This document shows, piece by piece, positions 1 through 7,500 of a stretch of DNA of 34,558 nucleotides (position 1 is its first letter; each line of letters starts with the position of its first letter). Where the stretch lies: positions 1-34,558 of the IMG/VR virus record IMGVR_UViG_3300034198_011597. One strand, given 5' to 3'. Under the pieces are notes generated by a model. It was given only the letters and a program-made list of their open reading frames with translations. It ran no database searches and was not told where the DNA came from. The position numbers and the translations under genes are program-made. The stretch is from a virus.

Positions 1-957
1 ACTACTGCCATTAGAGCCAGCATTACCACCACCAGAAGCAACCCCTCCGGTTTGTGCTACAAATCCGCCTGAGCCTCCTCCGCCCGAATAACCAGGTCCG
101 CCTGGACCTAATCCAGTTCCACCATTACCTGCGCCACCGGTAGCATAGTTGCCGCCCCCTAAATATTGAGTACCTAAATTCTTTAAAATAACTGTTCCCG
201 TAGTCGTAAATATTCCAGTAGCTCCAGTCATTATATTCTGCTCGATTGCAACTCCGGCGCCGCCGCCAGTAGCTGACGCATAAGATCCAAAACTTGTTGT
301 GCCTCCGGCAGTACCGTTACTTGGGAAAGAGTAAAAAGCACCATTACCACCATTACCACCAGAACCAACAGTAACCGTTATTACTTGTCCCGGAGTTAAT
401 CCGGTTATAAGAGCTTGGCCAGAACCACCTGGACCACCCGTTCCAGCAACATATCCGAAATCAGTGTAACTAGAACCAGACCCGCCTCCACCACCACCAA
501 ATACCCATACATAAACCTTAGTAATTCCGGCAGGAACTGTGAACGATCCACTTGATGTAAACACTTGTTGATTTAACACACCGCTGCCACCAGATGTTCC
601 AGTAGATGCAGGATTTGCATCTAACCAAGCACCACCACTAGCAGTAGTAAAAACATATAATCGTAATGAAGTTCCGGTATCAAACCATAAATCACCTGCA
701 CTAGGACTGCCTGGTGGAGTATCAGAAACTGTTACTGTAGTAGATGAGCCTGCTGGACCTATTGTCACCCAAGATGTGGAAGAAGTTACATATACTTTTA
801 GTAAATTATTAGCACTATCATACCATAATTGACCGTTTGATGGATTACTAGGTGCAGTACCTGATTGAAAATTAGTTAATAAAAAATTAAAATTATTCTC
901 TACTGCTGAAGCAATAATTTTATCATTTTGTGTGATTGCATTTAAACTCGTTGGCAT
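1..957 (-). CDS. Glycine-rich tail fibre/adhesin protein, partial (runs off the left edge)
   Basis: The frame opens at an ATG at 957 and stays open for 319 codons to base 1, so the C-terminus is missing. A good ribosome binding site (AAGAGG, 967-972) lies 9 bases before the ATG, and a late-promoter-like octamer lies just upstream. Residues 1-110 hold two copies of a fibre-type motif, GQLWYD (42-47) and GDLWFD (88-93), each followed by a short hydrophobic strand. From about residue 150 the chain becomes very glycine-rich, with runs such as VFGGGGGGSGSS and many GG and GGNGG pairs. Gly-rich segments of this kind occur in phage receptor-binding tips, for example the gp38-type adhesins of T-even phages, where they pack as polyglycine helices. 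That family link rests on composition only. Its place after two other appendage-like genes supports a distal fibre or adhesin role. The receptor cannot be told from the sequence. Confidence 0.75.
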   Translation of the reverse strand, partial: MPTSLNAITQNDKIIASAVENNFNFLLTNFQSGTAPSNPSNGQLWYDSANNLLKVYVTSSTSWVTIGPAGSSTTVTVSDTPPGSPSAGDLWFDTGTSLRLYVFTTASGGAWLDANPASTGTSGGSGVLNQQVFTSSGSFTVPAGITKVYVWVFGGGGGGSGSSYTDFGYVAGTGGPGGSGQALITGLTPGQVITVTVGSGGNGGNGAFYSFPSNGTAGGTTSFGSYASATGGGAGVAIEQNIMTGATGIFTTTGTVILKNLGTQYLGGGNYATGGAGNGGTGLGPGGPGYSGGGGSGGFVAQTGGVASGGGNAGSNGSS

Positions 958-976
958 GTTTTTAAACCTCTTGTTA

Positions 977-984
977 TATTTATC
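977..984 (-). promoter_or_regulatory. Late-promoter-like octamer GATAAATA
   Basis: On the minus strand the gap before the Gly-rich fibre gene reads GATAAATA, 20 bases before its ATG. T4 late promoters are TATAAATA at -10, and NATAAATA has been described for T4-like cyanophages. A start about 6 bases downstream would leave a short leader that still contains the AAGAGG ribosome binding site. The rest of this 90-base gap shows no clear terminator hairpin. Confidence 0.5.
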
Positions 985-1047
985 GGTTTGTTAAATTATG
1001 ATTAAAGAGTATTTTTGAGTACTAATTACCGATGAAATAGTATAGTG

Positions 1048-2406
1048 TCACACTGTTACTACTGTTCCCCAAACATTAAAATTACCACCTTCAATATGAT
1101 CAGTGCCAAAAGCTCCCCATAAATAGCAGTATCCTTCTAATGTATCACCCGGTAACACATCTACTGCACCTACATATTGAACCCAGGGTCCCGGAACAGT
1201 GAAGTAACACCCAGACGAGTCTCCACCAGTATAGAATGCACCACTTCCATAAGAATTTACTTGAATTGTCGTTCTTACACTGTTGCGAACGCGAGTAAAT
1301 TGCATGTTCCAAACTTTTTCGGCTCCTGCCCAAGTTAAATAATCAACATATACAGTGCCACCATAAGTGGCTGTCCAAGAACCAACTATTCTATAAAAAT
1401 TCTCACCTACACCACCTGCATTGAGCGGTATAGTATATGCCAACTGAACGGTTCCACTAGTACCTTGATTTACATATTGTGTTACCGGTACATTGTTGTA
1501 AGCTAATGTACCTGCTACGCTAGGAGTTCCCCATGAATTTGAAATATAACTAGTACTAGGTGGGCGTAAAGTTAAAGTGCCAACAGTTCCTGTAGCTACA
1601 GTTATACCGTCAGGTATCTCATCAATGGTACAAACGAATGTGACTACTCCTGCACTATTTGTGCTTGCCTTAATTTGTAAAAAACTATCAAAATAATAGG
1701 AATAAGATCCAGCATCCCCTGTTTGTTTAAAAATTTCAGTACTAGTAGAATTAAAAGCGTAGAAACCATAATTCGTGTTGACAGTTTGCCTAACGCTAGA
1801 TACTCCACCTACTTTAGTTACCCCATTGTATGCTGTTCCTGATATACTAGCAGTACCTGAAGTTGGGCTACTTACCCATATAGTACCTGCTTCAGCACAT
1901 ATATCACTTATCAATGTGTTAATACTTCCTGTGTTTGGGTGACTAAAGTTGAATCCGATTTGTCCACCTGCATTAAAAAAATACCTAGCTGCGTTGTTAC
2001 TTTCAAATGTAACCGTGAAAGTCATAACTAAGCTATTATCCCAAGTTTGAATCGAAGTAAGTGTGGTTGTAGATGTTGATCCGCTTGAAGCAGCATTTAA
2101 TTTATTATTAGCTACTGTTGTTAAGTTAGAACTTATATTAGATAAAAATTGTATTTTACCTGCAGTAGTTGGTGTGGGGGTCATTGAAAGATAACTAGAC
2201 CCCTGATGATTTGCTTCTTTTATTATGTTTTCAACTAGTGCTCGCCAATAATCATTAGCTCTGACTTTTTCACCATAACTAACAGATGCTAAAGCAGTTT
2301 GTCCATAACCAGAATTACTTGAACCGGTAGACCATAATGCATTAAAGGTAGTGGTAAATGAATTTAAATCAGTTGATTGAACTTTACCACCTAATGCATA
2401 AGACAT
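1048..2406 (-). CDS. Phage tail appendage/structural protein of unknown fold, 452 aa
   Basis: This is a complete frame from an ATG at 2406 to TGA at 1048-1050. A GGGG run 7 bases before the start may act as ribosome binding site. The gene begins 19 bases after the preceding stop. There is no signal peptide or membrane segment. The protein is rich in Ser, Thr, Gly, Asn, Tyr and Val, as expected of a beta-structured virion protein. Around residues 40-75 is a more helical stretch with the motif DYWRALVENIIKEA. Around 140-155 the motif YFFNAGGQIGF looks like a conserved core strand. The last 150 residues are aromatic- and glycine-rich and could form a jelly-roll-like receptor or decoration domain, but that is only inference. 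Position between two fibre-like genes supports a baseplate or fibre role. I do not recognise a characterised family. Confidence 0.7.
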   Translation of the reverse strand: MSYALGGKVQSTDLNSFTTTFNALWSTGSSNSGYGQTALASVSYGEKVRANDYWRALVENIIKEANHQGSSYLSMTPTPTTAGKIQFLSNISSNLTTVANNKLNAASSGSTSTTTLTSIQTWDNSLVMTFTVTFESNNAARYFFNAGGQIGFNFSHPNTGSINTLISDICAEAGTIWVSSPTSGTASISGTAYNGVTKVGGVSSVRQTVNTNYGFYAFNSTSTEIFKQTGDAGSYSYYFDSFLQIKASTNSAGVVTFVCTIDEIPDGITVATGTVGTLTLRPPSTSYISNSWGTPSVAGTLAYNNVPVTQYVNQGTSGTVQLAYTIPLNAGGVGENFYRIVGSWTATYGGTVYVDYLTWAGAEKVWNMQFTRVRNSVRTTIQVNSYGSGAFYTGGDSSGCYFTVPGPWVQYVGAVDVLPGDTLEGYCYLWGAFGTDHIEGGNFNVWGTVVTV

Positions 2407-2425
2407 TATTTAACCCCAATATTAA

Positions 2426-3622
2426 TTATAGTCTTGCACTTACAAATGCTAATACTAGTCCTTCAGCTTCAGTCGTTTTATTTTCTAATGCTCTACCCAC
2501 AACATTCATTGGGGTAATTTCACTTTTTTCAGCTTGTCTAGATAGACCATCGCCTGCACTTACCAAGCGAGAACCTTTTGTTATTCTACCTATTGCTCTA
2601 ACTTTAACTCTACCTACTAAAGCAATTGCAGGATGTGTTTCTTGTGGACCAGCCATTGCATTCATTAAATATCCAGCAGATTCTGATACAACACCAAAAA
2701 CATTTTCGCTCAATGGTTCTTTAGCCATTGTGACTTCTTTTTCACCGCCTATTTCTAATACTGTACCTGTTGGGTACTCTATATCTGTTTCAAATCGTTC
2801 TGCTAAGTCAGCATAAGTAGCTTGCCATCTTGCATTTGCTGTCAAAGTCCAAATACCAAAAACATTGCCGCCGCCGTCTAATGTATTTGTTGTTACTTTT
2901 GTAGGAGCAATGTTTCCAGTAAATTGTGATATTGAATTAGATCCAGTTAAGTAATCAAACACATTTGCATTTGTGTAAGTGCTTGTTACAAAAGGGGCGC
3001 CGTTTGAGTAAAAATATCCACCAGCTACAACATTAGGAGCTACTAAATTACCATTTCTAATAATTAATGTATTACCAGACAATCCACCGTTAACTGTCCA
3101 AGTACCAATCATACTACCAGCAGTTGTGTTTCCACTAGTTGTTATACTAGCAGTGTTTAATGTAATAATATTACCAGTTGTAATTGCAGCATTGCTTATT
3201 GTTGCATTTGCTGTAACAGTAGCTAGCCTAACAGTAATAGTATCACCTACAATACCATTGGTAGCAGTTAGGTTATTAGCATCAACATCACCAGTAACAA
3301 CAACTTCACCAAATGTTGTTGCGCCACCGCTAGAAGTAGATGTCAGTGCTAACCATGCATTTGCATTAGATGTGCCATCAGCAGGACAAACACATAAAGT
3401 ATTTGCAGTTGTGTTATACCATAACTGCCCTCGTAATGGATTAGAAGGGGGAGTTGCATTAGCAAAATTTTCTGTCATGTGGACAAAATTAGTGTCTAAT
3501 GATTGTCCATAACCTGCAAAATTTCTACCAGGTAGTCCTAAACTAGTACTTGATGTATTAATAGTACCATCAGCAATGGTTGTTAAAACTGTACCATCAC
3601 TTTTTACAATCGTATATGCCAT
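2426..3622 (-). CDS. Tail fibre protein with GQLWYN head and YADLAE-type C-terminal domain, 398 aa
   Basis: The ATG at 3622 is preceded 9 bases upstream by GAGG and by a perfect TATAAATA, so the start is well supported. Residues 1-75 carry a head typical of short fibres in T4-like environmental phages: a GRNFAGYGQ segment near 32-40, NFVHMTENFA near 45-54, then GQLWYN at 65-70. Residues about 100-230 are low-complexity Thr/Asn/Ala/Ile sequence suggesting repetitive beta structure such as a trimeric beta-helix shaft. The C-terminal 120 residues begin with YADLAERFETD and contain FGVVSE and ALVGRVKVRAIG. They look like the C-terminal domain that resembles the Peptidase_G2/intramolecular-chaperone type at fibre ends, where it can help trimer assembly and sometimes cleaves itself off. 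Autocleavage here is not shown. Likely role: baseplate-attached short fibre. Confidence 0.75.
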   Translation of the reverse strand: MAYTIVKSDGTVLTTIADGTINTSSTSLGLPGRNFAGYGQSLDTNFVHMTENFANATPPSNPLRGQLWYNTTANTLCVCPADGTSNANAWLALTSTSSGGATTFGEVVVTGDVDANNLTATNGIVGDTITVRLATVTANATISNAAITTGNIITLNTASITTSGNTTAGSMIGTWTVNGGLSGNTLIIRNGNLVAPNVVAGGYFYSNGAPFVTSTYTNANVFDYLTGSNSISQFTGNIAPTKVTTNTLDGGGNVFGIWTLTANARWQATYADLAERFETDIEYPTGTVLEIGGEKEVTMAKEPLSENVFGVVSESAGYLMNAMAGPQETHPAIALVGRVKVRAIGRITKGSRLVSAGDGLSRQAEKSEITPMNVVGRALENKTTEAEGLVLAFVSARL

Positions 3623-3644
3623 ATCTTTTTACCTCAATATTCTT

Positions 3645-3652
3645 TATTTATA
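3645..3652 (-). promoter_or_regulatory. T4-type late promoter TATAAATA
   Basis: The minus strand reads TATAAATA, an exact match to the T4 late consensus, 22 bases before the ATG of the 398-residue fibre gene. It overlaps the stop codon of the 208-residue gene. A transcript from it would begin in the short gap and carry the GAGG ribosome binding site at 3632-3635. Confidence 0.6.
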
Positions 3653-4274
3653 TTGTTACTAAATTGGTCAAGCTTTGAATCCTGACAGTGTAATCTATTT
3701 GAATTTGTCTATTCAAACTCTTTTGAACTGGGTGAAAAATTACATGAGTTAACAATCTTGTAATTACATTGCCATTTTCATCAGTTCCATAATTAGCAAG
3801 TAGTCCTAATTCATCAAAAATATAAGAACTATCAGTTTGTGTACTATTGTCAAATGCAGCTTGTCCTGCTGGTTCACCGTAGTCTAATAAACACTGAACT
3901 ACAATATCAGTATAAACTTTACCTGTAGTGTGATAAACAGTCATTTTATTTCTAGTTGGGTCTAAATTAAAAAGACTTGTATCATCAACAATCTTTGCGT
4001 ATGTTTGATTATATAATGCAGCATTTTGTCCAGTTGTGTTCGGTGGAAGATATGTAATAACCCCAGTTTCATCAACTGATGCGCCACCGTTACCAAAAGC
4101 CATTTGATAGATTTCTCCATATCCGCGGCTACTTAAAGAGTCGGCAATTGCTTCTGACATATTTTCATAGTTTATACTATTGTCTTTGTCTACCAAAACA
4201 ACAGGATTTTCTTTGTCAGTAACGTCGGTGATAGTAATATGTCCCTTGACACTAAATCCCAAATTAATATTCAC
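3648..4274 (-). CDS. Conserved-looking baseplate/tail-associated protein of unknown function, 208 aa (GTG start)
   Basis: The start is GTG at 4274, not ATG. A strong ribosome binding site (AAGAGGAG, 8-base spacing) points to it, and the only nearby upstream ATG runs into a stop within five codons. The N-terminus has the pattern F-x-x-x-G-x-I-x-I-T-D (residues 7-17), then LVDKDNSINYENMSEAIA. The middle has MAFGNGG, an ITYLPPN turn and LYNQTYAKIVDD, and the end is a run of hydrophobic strands. It has no signal peptide or membrane helix. The 49-codon gene just upstream carries a related G-x-[VI]-x-I-T-D segment. By position it lies where T4 has small wedge or fibre-attachment genes 8-11, so a connector between the giant protein and the fibres is plausible. 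I see no sequence match to those T4 proteins and do not assign one. Confidence 0.7.
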   Translation of the reverse strand: MNINLGFSVKGHITITDVTDKENPVVLVDKDNSINYENMSEAIADSLSSRGYGEIYQMAFGNGGASVDETGVITYLPPNTTGQNAALYNQTYAKIVDDTSLFNLDPTRNKMTVYHTTGKVYTDIVVQCLLDYGEPAGQAAFDNSTQTDSSYIFDELGLLANYGTDENGNVITRLLTHVIFHPVQKSLNRQIQIDYTVRIQSLTNLVTI

Positions 4275-4282
4275 TTGATTTG

Positions 4283-4290
4283 CTCCTCTT
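4283..4290 (-). promoter_or_regulatory. Ribosome binding site AAGAGGAG that fixes a GTG start
   Basis: The minus strand reads AAGAGGAG followed by 8 bases and then GTG at 4274-4272. This is among the strongest Shine-Dalgarno matches in the window and decides the start of the 208-residue protein. Confidence 0.75.
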
Positions 4291-4339
4291 TATCTTTTAT
4301 ACATTTTATCGGTAACTTTATGTAGTTAATCATGGTATT

Positions 4340-4489
4340 TCAATCAGCCCTCATTTGAACTAATACTTGACCAGTTACTGGGTCTGTGATTTTCACCGAA
4401 CCGCTAAAATAAAACCCTGCATTTTCGTTAGGTTTTTTGTTGACCTGCTTTTCAGGTTGTTTTTGACTATTTTCTTTAGTATTATCCAT
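4340..4489 (-). CDS. Small 49-aa protein, possible truncated relative of the next gene's N-terminus
   Basis: A short frame runs from ATG at 4489 to TGA at 4340-4342 in the 229-base gap after the giant gene. Residues 1-24 are very polar (Lys, Gln, Asn, Glu, Pro). Residues 26-49 read FYFSGSVKITD, then PVTGQVLVQMRAD. The second half resembles the start of the following 208-residue protein, sharing F, G, I-T-D and a later LV in the same order. It may be a small paralogue, a remnant of a duplicated or broken copy, or an independent small virion peptide. There is no clear Shine-Dalgarno sequence before the ATG. A late-promoter-like octamer sits only 5 bases upstream, which would give a nearly leaderless message. 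Translation is therefore uncertain. The rest of the gap (4275-4339) holds only the leader of the next gene. Confidence 0.45.
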   Translation of the reverse strand: MDNTKENSQKQPEKQVNKKPNENAGFYFSGSVKITDPVTGQVLVQMRAD

Positions 4490-4494
4490 ATATT

Positions 4495-4502
4495 TATTTA
4501 TC
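4495..4502 (-). promoter_or_regulatory. Late-promoter-like octamer GATAAATA
   Basis: The octamer lies right after the stop of the giant gene and 5 bases before the ATG of the 49-codon frame. It is too close to leave a leader for that frame, so it may mainly drive the 208-residue gene downstream. Confidence 0.4.
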
Positions 4503-4503
4503 T

Positions 4504-7500
4504 TTAGGATCTGTAGGTTCTGAGGAATATTGCAGCTTCAGTGTCACTTATTTGCAATGGATCACCCAATGTAGTGTTATATACATAAGAATTCCAAGTT
4601 AGATAATAGTCTATTGTAGGCAATCTATTTTGTGACAACGAACCGTATACTCGTGAATATTTTGGAATCAATACTTGTTCAGCAGTTCCATTTGCGCCGC
4701 GCTGCAATCCAGTGATTGTATTAGCGTCAAAATCTACATCAGTAAATCTAATTTGTTCGCCGTTAATAAAAATCATATCTCCTAATATTACAGTAATTTG
4801 AACTGAGTTACCTACACTTATTGAACCGTCTATTACAACGATTGGTGATAGATTTTCGATTTGCAAGCTATAATTACTTGCTGGTACATTTGTTGATGTA
4901 GTCAAGTTATACACCAAAATTTGAGAAATTAACTGCTTGTCAACATTTAATTGTACCCTCATTGGGTTGGATGAGGGGTTGTACCCAATCGGTACTGTTT
5001 GAGTAGTAACATAACGATCAACCACATGAGAAACATCATCTAGGTAGATAGTATCATCAATATTTTCTAGTGACTCTGTTAACCAGGTTGTTAATAAGTT
5101 GTCAGCTTTGTAAACACTAAACTCATTGTTTTTATTTACATTTTGAATGTAAACCAACTCATTTGGTGTAGCACTAGGTATCATACTCATGATTGTTATT
5201 TCATCTGATGGGTCTATCGTAGCTAATATGCTAATATTATTGCTAGGATTTACACGAAGATTTGATGGTGCTACACGATAACCATTAACAGTTACCCATA
5301 ATCTATCAACATCAACTTGTTCCCATTGAGTAACATTCATAACTCCAGATGCAGTTGTCAATGGATAAGTATCTCCACCTCTAGTTTCTGTTACTTTAAT
5401 GTTATTAGCATCTATTTCAGAAATATAATAAACCGTTCCCGCAACAATTCCACCAAAAGTTGAACCAGTAAATACTACAGGTGTACCTATGATTAATTCT
5501 GAAACATCAGTCACTGTGATGAACTTGGTACTTCCGTTAGTATTTGTTGCGGTAGTAGTTACTAGAACAAATGATTTATCTTTCCAAGTGTAGCCTCCTG
5601 AAATATATGTATTAATATCAGTTACTGGATTATTATCTGCGGTATAACCCTGGTCATATGGATCAAAATACAAATCAAATGTAGTAGAGTTAATAACTCT
5701 TGCATAGTAAGTATTATCGTTTAACTGAACAGAACCCAAAGTACCGTCAATTCTTATCAAGTCATTAGTAACAAATCCATGAATAGTGCCAGTAGTTACT
5801 CTTACTGCTGGTTGACCACCTACATATGCAAACATACTACCAGAACCATCAGATAGTTCAAAAACTGAACCCCCTGGAGTGGTTGATATTTTGAAAGAAA
5901 TTGCATCAACAATTGTGTGAACATAATACACTGTATCTGTAATATTAATTCCACCAAAACTACTTGCTGGTGCATTAAATATTACAGGTTGCCCAACTAT
6001 AAAATTTTCAGTTCCTGTACATGTTATTGCGTCCGTAAATGAACTGCTTGAAGTACACAATGTAATTGCAATTGGGAGAGTAATATCATTGTTAATATTT
6101 ACAATGTTAGCAACGCGCTTACCGGTAATATCATATTCAGTTAAGAAATACTGTCTATGTGTTTCGTTAAAACTTGTTACTGCAACTGTTGAACCACTTG
6201 AAGGTGTTGTTACCAATGTTAATTCATCAGTTGAAGAATTGATTGTGTACTCGGTATCACTTAATCTTAATCCATCAACTTCAACAATTGCATTTGTAGG
6301 GTTAGCTTCAGTAACATTATTAGTTAAAACAAACACTGAAGTAGAACCATCAGCAGTAAAAATTTCAGTTTCTGGTAATGTATATCCAAATGTGTACGGG
6401 TTGTCTTCTCCTAAAACTGTGAAAGTTATATAATCTACATCATTATCGTATTGTGCAGAGAATATTAAGTTAGCAGTAACACCGTTATCATTTAATCCAA
6501 ATGCATAATCATTTGATATAACAACTGCGCCGCCTGTGGCACTAGTTAGTGCTAATACTGGTCCACCTAATGTAGTAGAAACAGTAAACTCATTACTATC
6601 AATAATCGTTTTTACATAATAAACTGTCTGTGGATTTATAACACCACCAAACATAGTATCACTGAAAACTATAGGATCATTAGGGCTAATATTTGCAGTA
6701 CTGTTACATGTAACAGAATTTGTACTACTACTTGTTCGTGTTACTCTTGTTATAGCACCTAAATTCATTCTAACTCCATTGTAATCTACAATAGGATCTG
6801 TCCAAACAAGACCACTGCCTTCCTGAATAACCACATCCATTGTACCAGTATCGCTAGATAGAGTGAATGTAGGTCCCGAAACTCCTGAAGGCAAAGTGTT
6901 AGAAATAGTTATTTTATTTGTGGCACTGCTTACAGTTTTTATATAATAATTTGTATCAATTGCCACACCACCAAATACATCCCCTTGGAATCGTATGGTA
7001 CTGTTCACTACAAAATTATCTACATTTTCACAAGTTATTGTATTGTCAATTGAACTAGTTTCAGTAGCTAGAACATTAAGCGGGAATGTGCCATTTCTTA
7101 TTACCCCTGAACCTTGGGTTGCTGTAGCTGAATAATTGCAATTTAATGCAATTTCATTAAATCCAGTAACTGTATTAGTTCTAATAGGTTCATAATCGGT
7201 ATTAGATTTCATCAATTGATTTCCATTACCAACTTCATATACCTCAATGAAAACTTGATCACCTATTGCTGGAGCAACAGACAATGTTACTGTTTTTGTT
7301 ATCCAATCAATAGTATAGTCATTTGACTCATAAAGTCTAGTAGCTAGAAACTCATTAGTAGAATCTAAAATATAGACTGCAAGTTGTGCCGGTGTTTCTA
7401 CTAAACCATTAAAACTAAAAGTAGTTTCAGTGCCAGAATCTTGTGTAACTATTCTTGATACTACATTATACCCGACATGTTGATATACTGTAGCATCCCA

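Noticed and set aside
1-520. Short regular plus-strand repeats of CCACCA type that look like a repeat array
   Set aside because: They are the complement of Gly codons in the Gly-rich fibre, with no constant spacers. It is not a CRISPR array.
985-1047. A weak inverted repeat (AGTACTC/AGTATTT area) as a terminator
   Set aside because: The stem is only about four base pairs and has no U-run placed after it on the coding strand.
2358-2816. A 152-codon plus-strand frame
   Set aside because: It is antisense to the well-supported fibre gene and crosses the gap before the next gene. Its sequence shows no family pattern.
3126-3512. A 128-codon plus-strand frame rich in Val, Ile and Leu
   Set aside because: It looks membrane-like only because it is antisense to a Thr/Asn/Ala repeat region of the fibre. 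It has no start signals.
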